A DNA stretch of 64,000 nucleotides from Pipra filicauda. Its lineage: Eukaryota; Chordata; Aves; Passeriformes; Pipridae. Under the pieces are notes generated by a model. That model saw only the letters and a program-made list of their open reading frames with translations. It was not told where the DNA came from and did no database searches. Shown here in pieces: positions 26,136 through 38,651 of the stretch. Made by a program: the position numbers and the translations under genes. Every line of letters begins with the position of its first letter. Within the stretch, counting starts at the first letter, position 1. Where the stretch lies: the NCBI RefSeq assembly GCF_003945595.2, contig NW_024104317.1, forward strand, positions 992,001 to 1,056,000, in the 5' to 3' direction.

Positions 26136-29100
26136 TTGATGACATAAAAGCTGCTTGCAGTACTTCTTGCTTCATCTGTTTTTAAAAAGTTAGTGAGGTG
26201 CTGGCTGGACACTATTATATTTGCTGTGTGAAGCACAGAACAAGATACTGTTGCACACACTATAAAACAAATTACTGTTGAGCATGCTGAGCACAGGAGT
26301 TGCTTTTTGACATTTCATTTAGTGCATTATATTCTGCCCTAGACAAAGAACAAGCGTGTGGACATAGCTGAAAACTGGAGATAGTTCTAAAAGAAGAGAA
26401 ATATACAGTTTCAGAAATGTTTCTCTGCCTTGCCATGTTTTTTTGCTCGTGGCTCTTCCTGTAGAAGAGGAGGAATTCAAGTGTGACAGTGTTTGCATTT
26501 ACAGGTACCTTGTTGGAACAGCACACCTGTGTTGCATGACCACTATCTACAGCAGAGCTGAACATGCTGCTCTGCAGCATGGTCTATAAGGAACAAGCAC
26601 CTCATGCTCCAACAGGTATCAGTGGTCTGGATGTGTCACCTCAGCTAAGAGGCAGAAACACGCTGGTTATTCACTGCCAATCAGTCCTGATGCAGTGATT
26701 TTGCTGCCATCCCAGGAGCTGTATGTTCCACTGCAAGAAACCTGGGAATGGGTTTGATGGGCAGTGTCTGCTGCTGCGGGGGGAACAGCAATCTCAGACC
26801 CTCTGCGTGAGGGCAACCACGGGCAGCAAGGACATTGCAAGCAAGCTTGTCACTCCCCATCTCCTCAGGGGCAAGTCAGGCAGTACAAGGCCCTCACTGT
26901 CACACTCCACCAAGTCTGCTGGGACACGTCATGGCCAGGAATCACTCCTCGTCAGGGCTTTTTCAAATAAGCAAAAAAAAGTGAAATGTCAAATAAAATT
27001 GAGTAAGAAAAGAAAAGTGGCATCTTGTGTTCTTCTTATCTCCTTCATTCCCAGGGGTCTCTGATGCCTTAAAGGAGTGGCAACCTTTCTGAAAGCAAAC
27101 CTTTTTGATAAATGATGCAGTTATTTATTTTGCAGAAAGTTGAAATTTGTCTTGATGCCATTTTCAAGTAACACAGCATCTAACAAAGAGAATCATAGGT
27201 GATTTACTGCATGGCACTCCATTTATCTCAGGGAAAGAAAGACCCTATTTGAACCTCTCAGGATTTGCACCTGTAATTCCACTGAACCAAAGGCTTTGGA
27301 ACCTGAGGTTCAGCAGTTTTCCCCCTCAAGATAAGACTAGGTTTTCCTGTTCCCCATGAATCACCACAACCTTGCAGACTGCTGTGGAACATGAATTGCC
27401 TACTACACAATGCCAGCATCTGTACATCCCATAAGCAAAAGGTGACCAGTGTGACTGTGCAGGCATTCATGCCACCAAACACTCCTGCTAGCGCTCCCAG
27501 ATTGGATGTTGAGGATTGGGGAATGAGATCTTGCATATGGGATGCATCCTGTGTTCTCAATGCTGCACACTTGCAAGCTGCTCCACTGTTTATGTCCACT
27601 TCAGCTTCTCCTGGGGCACCTGACAAGCAGAGGTATTTTCCTTGCCTAAAACTCCCGCTTTGTCTCATGCTAGGGTATGCTTTAATGATTTACCAGGAGA
27701 AATACATGTGCATTCAGAAGTAACTGCAGGGGCCACAAGTGTCATCTCAGATTTCCATGATTTTAACCAGAAGATGACAATCTTGGAGCTGATCTGGAAG
27801 TCCTGCTTAACCTAAATCCCCTCTGCCCACCCCAGGACTCTGGCGCTTGTCCTGCAGCTGAGAATGCAAATGCAGAGAGAAATGCAATCTTTACAGCCTG
27901 GATCAGCACTTTGCCTCCTCCGGGAAGCGTGACCCCATCGTCTGACTGTTGGTTCTGATGCAACAGCCAGTCATTGCACCAGTGAGGACCTCAGACAGCC
28001 CCAGGGCTGCACTGTCATTGCGAGATAAACACACTGAATTGCTCAACAGATCCTATGATGATCTGAGGGTGGAAGGACAGTGCTTTCATATGCTGCTCTG
28101 TTGACTATCACACCCATGTGTGAGGCTAAAGGGCTACTGTTCCTTGGGGCATGGCAGCTGTCCTTGAGGAAGTGACCCTGAGCCATGACACCATCCCCGT
28201 GCTGCCAGGGAAGGCTGGCTCTGGACTCCCAGATACTCCCCCAGCCACTGGCAGTATGAATTGTGGCAGTGAGCTGAGCACAGAAAAAGCACTCTGGGGT
28301 TTCCAAGGAGAGAAGCAAGCAGTTGTTGACAGCATTTTCCCCAAGTGTTACCCAAATCTGCAACAAGTTGTAACAGGCTTGTCATAAATTTGTGCTGCCA
28401 AACTCTCTCTGGAAGAATCTCTCCTGACACCCAGGAGGGCAGACCTCCCTCCCTGGAAAGGAGGGGAAGAAGGCGGCTGAGGTGGGTAACCAGATACTTC
28501 TTCACTATCTCTTTTCTCTGCGTGTGCTCAAAGCAGCCTGCCATGGGCACGTCTTCGGAGGTCGGACACCATGGGAGGGTGGCTGCCTGCCAGGCAGGCT
28601 GTGAGAGCCGGGCTCTCTGCCTGAGACAAGGCCAGGAGGAAGGAGAGGCCGTCTCCTGCCCTGGGTGATAAACCTCTGGCTTTTTCTCAGCTCCCTTTGT
28701 GAGCAGCTCAGCCATACCACCCATGCTGTGCTTCACAGGCCCTCTCTGTAGACCCAGAAAACCCATGTTCTAACCCTAGGGATAAGTGCTGCCCTCACAC
28801 ACAGTTAGGAGAACAACTGTCTTCATCCTGCCTGCAGGTTGTTTTAAAGATCACAAGTTCACCCCAAACACCCTTGGAAGTGGGAAAGAGAGACCAGAAA
28901 GGTTGTACAGGGTTTTGCTGTGCAAGAGAAGGAGTGGGTCATAGAGCACAGGACAGGGAATTAGGACATCCAGGGTAGGATCTCTGCTGACAGACTGGGC
29001 AGCCCAGCAGGCATGGTGACAACCCACATCTGTGGAAGCTTGATCCTGCTTAGCTCAAAGCCTCTCTGCTGAGGTCTCCTGTGCTGTGCTGATGCTGTCA

Positions 29101-31109
29101 CGCTGGCATAATGTGTCTGTGGGGGATCTGCAAAACAGCTCTGAGAAAGACTAATTTTTCCCACCAACTGCTCCACTTTTTACAGCCAAGCTGTAGTAAA
29201 ACAGGGAATAACCAAAGAAACGTAGTTAGCTCCCAGGAGATTTTCAGCTGGAGAGAAATGACAATGTCTTGAAACAAGGAGAGGAAATTCAGGCCAAGCA
29301 GAGCACCCAGATCAGCTCCCAGATGTTTCAGAGAAAAGCATCCAAACCACACCTGAACTGCAGTGTGGAAAGAACTTGCAAAATGCAATCAGAGACCAAC
29401 TAGCCCATGCACACAAGCTGCCAGACAGGTGCCAGCAGCATTACTACCCTCTCCTCTCTCCATTGTTATCATCTGTCAAACAGGAGAGCAAGAATGTGGA
29501 CACCTACAATTGCCAACCCATAAACCTGGGATCAGAGCAAGCTGCTGTGAGATACGTGCACCTGCCCTGCCCTTGGTTCCCAGCACTGCTGCCCACAGCA
29601 GAGCCAAACCAGAGTATGCTGGTTACTGACAGGGTTTTAGCAGCAGGAAGAATTAGCAGAGAAGCTTTTGTGGCCTGGATCTTAATGAGATTCATTTCCA
29701 AAGAAGCCCATGGTCTCACTGCAGTTTCCAAGCAGAAAGGAATCACCTGAGGGCTTTGAAAGGGAAAGAAGAGGTACTTCATTAGCGCTACAAGAGCAGA
29801 GCTCAGCAGGAAGGGAGGGCAGAGAGTTGAGCCCAGGCCACGCCACATGGCAGGGCAGCATTTTGCTCCATCTGTGGTATGGACGTTCAAGTATGTTGGA
29901 TTCCAGGTTAAAGGAATACACACTTATGCACATTCTTCTATAAGCAAGTGAGATGCCACTTAAAGATCACACTGAAACTGGCCTCTCTGTGATTCTCTAG
30001 GAGTAAAATCAGATTTGAAACTATAGTAATTTAAGAAAAAAATACCAGAATTGCTGTTTAGGCTGCACATAGCCTGGGATCTGGTTTCAGAAGCTTTGCA
30101 GGGACATTCCATGCCACTTCCAAGGAGTTGTTAAAAAATACTTCATACCATCAGAGTCCTGTGGGATTTTTTTCTTGCTAGTCCTGCAGGCTACCATGGA
30201 GAAATTCACTAGCAGGATTTCTGTAGGACTCTGACTCACTCAGGAACTTTTATTACTGCTTTTAACTATTTGACTGCCTTTTGGCTGCTGGCAGAAAAGT
30301 TATTAAATGTTTTACCAGACATGGCCAGAAACTCTTTATAAAAGCATCTTGGCCTGGCATAAAGCATATGTCTCTACTTATCTCTGTAGCATGTGCTCAA
30401 AGCTCTCACATGTCCCCTGGCAGTGGAAGAAACTTGGGACCTTTATGTTTCTAGGCTGTAGATAAACAGAGCATCCGATCTCCTGGCATGCAAATAGTCC
30501 CGCTGCAGTGAGCATCAAATTTGCAGGACTGAAGAGGACAAGGCCCTGGTACAGACTCTAGATCATGGTTCATATGCACAGCTCTGTGGTCTGATCCTGC
30601 CTGGAACTGTCTACTCAACCATTTAACCCTTACTCAAGGGATTAAATTGAGTGAGCAGCTCTTACTCTTGCAAGTAATTAATGTCACTAGGTTGGGTGGC
30701 ATTTTCAGTACTGTGTGACACGTTGTTTCTTTGCTCAAAGCCCTTTCCCCTCCATCATGGTTTTTTCTCCTTTTATCTTCCTCATTCAGATTAAGAGGAA
30801 ACAAAGAAAAAGCATCCCACAAACCAGAGTAGAGAACTCCATCCCAGTGCTGAATGGAAGAAAGCAGAAATAAAATATTGCTGCCTGTTTCTGCTTTCAC
30901 AACAGCAGCGAATCAGAACATTCTGCTAAAGGGTCTGTTCATCAGAAGGACTCGCGTCTGATTATTTTGTCGTGTGTTACAGTGATCAAAAGCAGTGTGT
31001 TTTCACTAATTGTGCCTGCTGCTTACCTGCTTAAGTAGCTGTGCTTCAGGAAAGTAGCAAATGCTGCTTCAACTTCTCTGCATCCCTCTGTGGGCATCCT
31101 GTAGCTGAA
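26136..31109. other. Non-coding stretch; longest open frame in the window looks spurious
   Basis: No gene is supported. The longest open frame of the window (28134-28766, minus strand, 210 codons) lies in moderately GC-rich DNA. Its translation has no recognisable domain, and both strands carry long overlapping frames there, so I do not call it coding. No repeat family is recognised. Confidence 0.5.
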
Positions 31110-32165
31110 TGCACCTGCGTAGGGATAAACACAGTGGGTAAGGTGAAGGAGAGAGGATCTGCGTTATCAGGGGCAGAGCAGACTGGGAGCGGTCCCATTC
31201 CTATCGCACGGGGTGGGGATACAGCTCGACCGTCCCCCACTTTACGGGGGTTACCTCTAAAAGGACCAGTGTGTTGCTGCCATTCTGTGCTGCTATCCAC
31301 ACAGCCTCGGCAGCTCAGGTTTGCTGGGGAGTTTGTGCTCAAGCAGACAGGCTGCTCTGGCCTCCTTCCTAAGCTGGCAGCAGCGCTGGAGTGCAGCAGC
31401 TCGGAGCTAGCTCAGGGCTGTCCCTGCGGGCTTCGCTGGAGGCGGATCTCGCGTGTTACACAGCTGTCAGCGAGGCTGAACTCCGCTGTAATGCAGGGGA
31501 GACTCGGACCCAGCCTCTGACCTGCACCACTGCACTGCAGATTAACCTCAAATTCCCACATTTCAGTAACTTCTGCTGGGGTGCAGATGGCAGGGTCGGG
31601 CCCTGTCAGGCAGGAAGCGCAGGGTGACCATTTGAGGATTCCGAAAGGGTGCCCTTCTGGGTGTGAGCCCTCTCTGCTCCCAGCCACGTGTGCCCTGCAC
31701 CCACACACACTTTCACCACTCCAGCCACACATCGCTCTCTGCGTTGTGCGCTATCACCAACACCCACGCAGACCCACGGGGGCGAGCAGGCATCCTCCGA
31801 ACGGGAGGAGCAGGATGGGTTTCGTTTGCAGGCTTCTTCCTCCCACAGGTCCGCAAGCGCTGGGAGCAGCCCCGGGTGTCCCGGAGGGCCGGGCAGGGCA
31901 GAGCCCGCACTAGCAAGGGCCGCTGGTGCCCCCTGTTGTCACAAGAACGTATAGGAGTTGCTGGGAGCACGAGTGGGACGTGCCACCCGCGATGGGCACA
32001 GGGCACCCGTCTCTTTGAGCTGCGGGTGTTGGGACACGGCTGAGCCTGGCAGCGCCCAGGGAACAGCCCGGGCTGGCTGCAGTAAGAGCTCAGTGGGTTT
32101 GCACCCACAGAGGGCAAGAACAGCTGCTTCTCGCTCAACTCTTTCACCTGCTGGCTGCGCCAGCC
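31110..32165. promoter_or_regulatory. CpG-island-like region, candidate promoter / first exon
   Basis: This is the only extended stretch in the window with frequent CpG dinucleotides; the flanking tens of kilobases are CpG-poor. Dense CpG occurs at about 31430-31500, 31735-31910 and 31950-32050, within GC-rich sequence. Such islands in amniotes usually mark promoters and first exons of genes. No TATA box is needed and no start codon can be assigned with confidence. A donor-like 'gtaaga' follows at about 32081 on the + strand, and a + strand exon-like segment begins about 2 kb downstream at 34081, which favours + transcription. GC-rich sequence lengthens chance frames (up to 159 codons here), so none is called. 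The exact boundaries are visual estimates. Confidence 0.5.
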
Positions 32166-34080
32166 AGGGAATCTCAATGCATCCCAGGATGCCTTCCTAA
32201 GTACTTAGAAAGATGCATCTGAAACAATCCATGAAAATCATGTCGAGGTTTCCCAACTAAATAGTATCCGAGCAAAAGAATCTGTTTTTCTTTAAAAAAA
32301 AAAAAGGAGTGCAGAATTGCGGTGGGCAAGAGCTGATGGCTCAATACATGCTGTGGCACCGAGTCATCTCTGCAGAGGGCAGGGTTCAGCCCTTCCTGCC
32401 CAGCTCAGGGAAAAGCTGCTAATTCACACACCACTTTTCTCAATGCGACATACCAGCATGTTCTGACTGCTCCGAGCATTTCCCAGACTTGGGCACAGGA
32501 TCACACTGAGTACTTGCAGGGCTGTAAGTGCTGCTGAGAATGACACAGTGACTTCTGGTTTGCTTATGGTTCTGTCCCAGAGACCCACATTGTGGGATCT
32601 GCAGCCTATGGCCCCAAAAGACACATCTGACACACCAGCATACAGCACAACTTCCCCCCATCCTCTCGAGGGGCAGCATGACTCACACCAGCCTCCAAGC
32701 AACAGCAGAGCCCTGGGCATCATTCAAGCATAAGGTTTTGGACTCTGAGAAGCCAGGTTGCAACCTCCCACCTCATTCCCAGACATAGCAGGATGCTTAC
32801 ATTCCCTACTCATCTTCTAATAGAAGCCCAGCATGGCTGAACAGGCATCCATGTGTCCTGGAGAGTCCTCAGGCTCAGATACATTTCAAGGCTTGCAGAT
32901 GATATGATGATACAGCCATCATCTTAAAAATTAATATATGAAAACACAGTCTTAACTGGAGCAGACAGATTTGACTCCGTTCAGAGCAGAACAGACATAA
33001 GCAAGAAGTGGCTGGTTTCCACATCCACAGCAATGGTCAGCTGTAATTCGTGTGCACATCACAAGGCAGGGCTAGTTAATTATTATTTTAATACTAATTT
33101 ATTTAGCACCTATCACAAAAAAAACTCCTTATGGTCTACATATTTTTTGGTAACTAAGTCTTAGCATTAATTGTTATCAGAGATGGAAGAAAAATTGCTA
33201 TCTGGTCAACTCAGTTGAAATTTTACACTGTGAATTATCTCTGGAAAGATGTAATTTCTCCATATTTGTTATTAAAAACAGCTGCAACAATTACAGCCTG
33301 TGATTCCTGTTAACTCCTTGCTAATACTGCAGCTCAGGAGTTTCAGATGTAGCAGTTATGTGTTGTACTACTACTGTTTGGGATGGTAGTAATGACATAC
33401 AGGAAATTTCTCCTAAAAAATTGCATTGCTTCCTTTAAATCCCACAAACACACCTGCCTCCAGAGGCCTCAACATGAATATCGGTGGGAACTACAGGCTA
33501 AGGAGTGACACCCACAGCTGGGCCAACTCACACAGCTCTGAGAATGAATATCAATCAAACACTGGGCAGCGTTGTGCCTTAAGCAGAGATGACCCCCCTA
33601 GAAGTAAAAGTCTTTTCTGAGAGGGCAGCAGGACTCTGTTTTTCACCAAAGGAAAGTTTTCACACCAGCTGTCTGAAACTCTGCACCATTGCTTGATCAG
33701 GCAGTCACAGAGCAGAAATGCAAGGTAATACAGTGATCTGACCTGTTCTCTGGGTTCTCACAAGCATGACTGAGAGCAGACCTTACACTTGCCATGCCAG
33801 ACTGGACCCCAGCCCTGCATGGAGCTCCCTGCAGACAGAGCCTCTCTCTGTGGGCAGCACTGCTGGCAGTGGAGGCAAGTGCTGCCAAGCCTGTACAGCC
33901 TGCCCTAGGAACTCCTAGATCAGTGCTGTCTATTTTATTTAACAATCCCATTTCCTTTTCCTGAATTTCTGGAAAGAGCGTGGCATAGATCCAGGTTTTT
34001 CTCTCTAAAGCACAGCCTATGTATGGAGATAAAAACATTCAGAAAGGGACTGGCCACACTAATTGACTGAACACCTCCAG
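32166..34080. other. Non-coding stretch downstream of the CpG island
   Basis: AT content rises again and no exon is recognised. If a gene starts in the CpG island on the + strand, this would be its first intron. A run of twelve A lies near 32293. Confidence 0.5.
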
Positions 34081-34113
34081 CAGCGCCGAGAGATGCTCAA
34101 GCAGCAGAACAAG
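34081..34113 (+). CDS. Candidate short internal exon, unidentified gene
   Basis: The product is not recognised. A 33-nt segment follows an acceptor-like sequence with a plausible branch region ('ctaattgactgaacacctccag') and is followed by a strong donor (AAG|GTGAGG). It reads QRREMLKQQNK, eleven codons in phase 0, a glutamine- and charge-rich helix-like peptide unlike the chance frames nearby. If the first donor is skipped, the frame stays open for another 55 nt (VRSFTPSPVTADSLFPVP) up to a second strong donor (CCAG|GTATGT at 34168), giving an 88-nt exon ending in phase 1. Upstream the same frame meets a stop, so an acceptor at 34080 is required. It lies 2 kb downstream of the CpG island on the expected strand. 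A chance occurrence remains possible because no partner exon was identified. Confidence 0.3.
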
Positions 34114-34168
34114 GTGAGGAGCTTCACACCTTCTCCTGTAACCGCAGACAGTCTGTTTCCAGTGCCAG

Positions 34169-34766
34169 GTATGTTTGTTTGTGCATTGTCTCCCTCAGCT
34201 GCCCCTATCACTCTGTATTGATCCACTGGAGACAGGGGCTGCCAGGCCAGACAGGGCTCCTGCACACAGAGGGATAACAAGTTTTAGGAAGGATCGATTT
34301 CATGACAAAAGCCATGTAGGAGCACGGCACGCACAGTGCTCTGCTTGCTGTAGACCACACAGATATGCAGGACTCCTTGCAGTGGCCTCAATATTATTTA
34401 GACAAAGTAAATGTTAATATAATAAATAACAAGTAGCTTAATTGCGTTTTGAAGATAGGCCTGATCTTGTAACAAAACCCTTCTGGACACCCCAATTCAT
34501 CTGCATAAACCAGGCAGGACCAGGCAAAATGCTATAAGGATCCCATTGTGTGTTACAATAACATCTTTAGGATGCTTGTGGTTCCATCTGGATCCACATC
34601 TCTGGAAAGTGCTTTGGCAATGTCCCCTCTGAAGGGTTCATTGAAATAATTTACAGAGGGAAGATGAGAGAGGAGAGCAAACCCCTGGCTAGAACAGTGC
34701 AAAGAAGGACCGAAGCTCGTCTTTCATGGTCAAGATTGCTCTTTGGTTAATTTAAAATTTCTCAGT
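34169..34766. other. Non-coding stretch between candidate exon and CR1
   Basis: An acceptor-like 'tgtctccctcag' at 34188-34199 is followed by about 70 open codons, but that frame has no donor and no domain-like composition. Otherwise nothing is recognised. Confidence 0.45.
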
Positions 34767-35145
34767 CCGAGGGAGCTGGGACTGTTCAGTCTGGAAGACA
34801 GAAGGCCCCGGGGGGATTTATGGATATATATAAATATCTGCAGTGAGGGTGTAAACACAACAGAGCCAGGCTCTTCTCAGTGATGCCCAGGGAAAGGACC
34901 ACAGGAAATGGCACAAACTGAAACGCAGGTTAAGCATAAGAAAATACATATTTACTGTGAGAGTGGCCAGATACTGGTGCAGGTTGCCCAGAGAGGTTAT
35001 GAAACCCCCATTCTTGGAGGTATTTGAAACCCAGCTAGACATAGTACTGGGTGACCTGCTCTAGTTGATTGTGCTATAATCAGAGGTGTGGAATAGACAA
35101 TTTTGCAAACCACCTCTGACCTCAACTATCACATGATTCTATGAG
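34767..35145 (+). mobile_element. CR1 LINE, 5'-truncated 3' end, + strand
   Basis: This is a clear CR1 3' end of about 380 bp. In order: 'gagggagctgggactgttca', 'tatataaatatctg', 'gagccaggctcttctcagtg', 'aggaaatggcacaaactgaa', 'ggttgcccagagaggttatg', 'cttggaggtatttgaaaccc', 'tgacctgctctag' and the terminal 'gattctatgag'. The element is non-LTR, inserts by target-primed reverse transcription and ends without poly(A), as this copy does. It retains only the terminal ORF2 remnant and 3' UTR and cannot move by itself. It is the best-preserved transposon in the window and the main evidence for an avian (or close archosaur) source. Confidence 0.93.
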
Positions 35146-35419
35146 TAGAGATCAAGATTAGAATTAATAGAAAATAAAAATATCACAAAAAATTGGAAGA
35201 AACTGTTGAATGAGGCATGCCACAAGTACTTCAATGGATGCTTAAGTGAAATGTCCTTTGCTTACAGATGTTATAAATGTACTGTGCTTTTTTGCATCCC
35301 GAAAGCCAAACAGGGACCAAAGGGAAGCCAAAAAAAGGAAGCTGGTGGTCATCAGGATTAGTGTTTTCACTTGTCAGACTACTTTCTTTCTGAATGGGAG
35401 AGCCAAACTAAGCCATTGC

Positions 35420-35515
35420 TAAAAATATATTTTTAGGATGATCTTAAAATTTTTTAAATTTCATCTTTAAAATAAATTTTATTTATTGTTTTATTTTAAA
35501 ATATAACCTTTGGTC
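35420..35515. repeat. AT-rich low-complexity patch
   Basis: A run of A/T homopolymers and TTTATT/TTTAAA words over about 95 bp with only a few G or C. It could contribute matrix-attachment-like or simply unstructured sequence; no function is shown. Confidence 0.7.
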
Positions 35516-36373
35516 AGTGCAGTTTATTCAGTTTGACCCTGTATTTCTCCTGGAAAATAGGATTTATACTCAGACTCAACATTTTTTCGGGCTTTTAGAT
35601 GCACAAATTAAACATACAGTAAAACTAGATATGTCTCCCCATGGCAGGTAGAGAAAAGCAAAGAATTCTTGGCATTTTAATCACCCCATGAAGATCAATA
35701 GATGATTTTATGCTTTTTTGTGGAGAAAGACAGGACGGGGGAAAAAAATCACATATATTGATTCTCAGGCATCAGTGAAATGAGTAATAGGGTGAAATGT
35801 CCTACGTTAGTTCTTTGCAGGTCTTGTGAAAGCTGCCTGCCAAGGAAATGTAGCTGTGCATGTAGGTTGTGATTATGCTAAAGAGGCACTAAATTAGTAC
35901 ATTACATGCCCCATTTAGCACTACTGTGCAAAATCTGAGAGTGCTAATACATTTTGTTTCTAGGGTCAAGAATCATTAAAGGATGGATTCATGGTCATTC
36001 ATTAGCCAGGAAATTAAAGTTTGACAGCTGCTTTTCAGTTCTGATTTCTCTTAAATGGCAGTATTATATTAGGAGGGTTTTTCCTTTTTTTTTTTTCAAG
36101 CCTCCGAGGCTGTAGAAAGGTGTGTGTCATCCCTAAAGCACAGTATCCCCAAGCCATCCAGCCAGACTTTCTTCATAGAGTGCTATATGGCTTTGAGGAT
36201 TAATTACAGGAAATGCTGCTCTGTGCTACTGAGAGTGGTTTCTTGCTCAGCTGCATGGTTGTAAATGATCCGGGTTTGGAGCTGTAACCCTGCTCGGTTT
36301 GCATTACAAAGGAATTCTACATTGTGCAAGTAGAAACAGGGCCCTGCAGTCCTCTGTGGGCCACCAGGCTCAG

Positions 36374-36425
36374 GAGGGCAAATGGCAGGTGTGTGTTTGG
36401 AGAGGGCAAATGTGTGTTTGGAGAG
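36374..36425. repeat. Tandem duplication, 21-bp period
   Basis: tgtgtgtttggagag occurs at 36390-36404 and again at 36411-36425. The intervening 'ggcaaa' also recurs just upstream, giving about two and a half units. Confidence 0.75.
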
Positions 36426-38101
36426 AATGAACCTCTTCATTAAAACAAAACGAGCAAGTAAACCAGCAGTCTTCTCAACTCTCAGCAGGGCTCAAGGTAG
36501 AAGAAACCCTGCTTGCCCACTAAGGTAGGCATGTAACACAGGGCTCAGGGAAAGTCCTCAGTAACCCCAACAAAATTCTTTGGATTAGGGTCTCTGATCT
36601 GCAAAAGCCTCTGCACGTGAGACGCCTCCCTGAGCTCAATGGTACAACTCACGTGACTACATGGCACAGGCACAAGTGTTTGCCAAACTTCCATCCAGCT
36701 GACAAGACGTGTAGTCCAAAGCAGAGATTAGCTGACACTTAGGATGGCTTTGTTCCCTGCTCTGTATCAGCAGCCACTGCAAATATATAAGCAGTCATTC
36801 CTCTTTTCTGTTTTCCAGTTTGCTTCTATGAAATTTATATCACTAGAAAGGGTCTTGCTTGCTCCACACAACAACCACCCTAATGAGAGCCATGTTTTAC
36901 ACCTCCACAGCACTGTTCTTCCTGACATGCCTCAAAGCATTTCATACACTACAGCCAACATCTGAGCACGCTAAGTGTCCTACAGAGCTAACCCTGATTT
37001 TCTGTGTGAATTGAACTAGGTTCATGCTGATCCCTCTGAAGAACTAGTACCAATCTCTGTAAAAAAGCAGCTCTAAAATGGCAGCTTTGCATGGGAGAAA
37101 AACTTAACAATGGAGGAAAAAAAAGTTACTCTCAGAAAAAAAGCAAAGTAAAACAAAACAAAAACCCCAACACCTGGAGCCTTCTATTGATCAGAGCCCA
37201 CAGACTGCCTTTGATTAATAATCTCTACGTCAATACTGCAACTGATATAATATCCAAATATATTGCATTAAAAATGCCAATATCCAATTGAATTGATCTG
37301 GTTATTTGTACTACAAGAGACACTCAGTTCCAGTAAGAAGAATAGTGATATGACCGACTGTATGGCTACACAGCAGAACTTAGAAAAACGTAGAAAAACC
37401 AGTTATTTCATGTTGCACTCACCACAAAACAGTCTCTTCAAATAACTCCATAAAATTACAAGGTACATCTGAAAAACTAGGACACTTAAAGAGCAGAAAC
37501 AGACTAAATTCAATAATTTATTCATTAGATATCATTTCCTTCTTTATAAATTTGTAGAATTGAAAGATCATATTTTATAATGATAAAGCATTGCACAGTT
37601 CTAAGGATCCTGTGCTCTTTGATAAAATTTCCCTTTTGCTGAAATGTTGCTATCCCCAGAGAGCAGAGCAGCAGCCAAGGAGCACTAGCAGTCTGACTTC
37701 AGATTTAAGTGCTTTACGCAGTCCTGTATCAGAGGTCTTCTTCACCAGGATGACATGCCTCTATCCTCAAAGATTATTCAGTTGCTCGAGCATTAAACAC
37801 CTTGCTTTTGCTGTGCTCCCAGCCCAAGGGTGACATGATGCTGAAGCTGGCCCTCAAGGTTGTTCTGGTTAGGAGGTCAGTGGAGATCCTGCCTCTGCAG
37901 GATTTGATCCCAGGCTGCTTTCAGTGGGCACCTCGGAGCCTTCATGGTGTGCAATGTTTCTTGGACCCATGAAATTATTTCCACAAAACGCAGCTGATGG
38001 TCTGCCATAACCAAATGACACCAGGAGCTGCAGCCATTCTGAGAACACAGGAGTACCCAGAGAACACTCAAATACCCAGATCCTCAAACCAAACCACACA
38101 G

Positions 38102-38129
38102 GCAGCTGACATGCAGCTGACATGCAGCT
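38102..38129. repeat. Tandem repeat, 11-bp unit
   Basis: gcagctgacat is present at 38102-38112 and 38113-38123, followed by the partial unit gcagct. Confidence 0.8.
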
Positions 38130-38651
38130 TTGGTGCTGGCAGCCCAGACGGTGCTTTTTCAGTCCCTGCTCAACTTCTAGTTGTATTTGCTAGTACAGTC
38201 ACAACTGAGCAGAGATGGGGACCCAGACAGCCCTGCTGTGCTGGGACCAGCCAGCACAGCCCCGTGGTCAGGTACCCTTGTTGTGCCCTTTCCTCTTGCT
38301 GCTTTCTGCCACTAGACCCAATGCAGCCATCCCGCTCCGACAGCATCTCTGGGCCATGTCTCACAATGCTGGCAATTATTCTCTTGCCAGGCTGTGAAAA
38401 ACCAACTCTAATTAGTGTTTTCTGGAGAAACCCTCTCCCCACCACCCTAGAAAAGATACTGCAGGAGGCAGATGTGCAAGCACAAGGTGGTGGGGCAGAG
38501 AGGAGGGTGCTTGAAAATACTCCAGGAGTCTTCTGGGCCAAGCGTTATCTCCTGCTTCCTTTGAGAGCCCACAAGAGACAGCCTTCCCAAAGCAACCTCT
38601 GAGGTGGCCTGTTCAGCTTTTGTCTCCCTCAGCAAAAAAATTTCTGCCCCA

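Larger units (their letters stand above)
35146..38651. other. Non-coding stretch with AT-rich and minor tandem segments
   Basis: No gene is supported. An AT-rich patch occupies about 35420-35515, and a T13 run lies near 36088. A 21-bp unit (tgtgtgtttggagagggcaaa) is repeated about twice at 36374-36425, and an 11-bp unit (gcagctgacat) is repeated about 2.5 times at 38102-38129. The + frame of 201 codons at 37997-38602 has no recognisable domain and overlaps a 123-codon frame on the other strand. Confidence 0.5.

Noticed and set aside
28134..28766. Longest open frame of the window (210 codons, minus strand) as a gene
   Set aside because: It lies in moderately GC-rich DNA where long frames arise by chance. 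Overlapping frames of 60-107 codons run on both strands, and the translation shows no domain, signal or repeat and is not flanked by convincing splice sites.
31041..32177. Long frames inside the CpG-rich region as first coding exons
   Set aside because: CpG/GC richness depletes stop codons on both strands. No start context, signal peptide or donor stands out clearly enough to choose among them.
34200..34417. Frame after 'tgtctccctcag' as the exon following 34081-34113
   Set aside because: The intron would be only 86 nt, the frame ends in a stop without a donor, and the translation is Arg/Ala/Cys-rich and unstructured.
37997..38602. 201-codon + strand frame as a coding sequence
   Set aside because: Cysteine-, proline- and serine-rich translation without motifs. 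A 123-codon frame on the opposite strand overlaps it, and an 11-bp tandem repeat lies inside.
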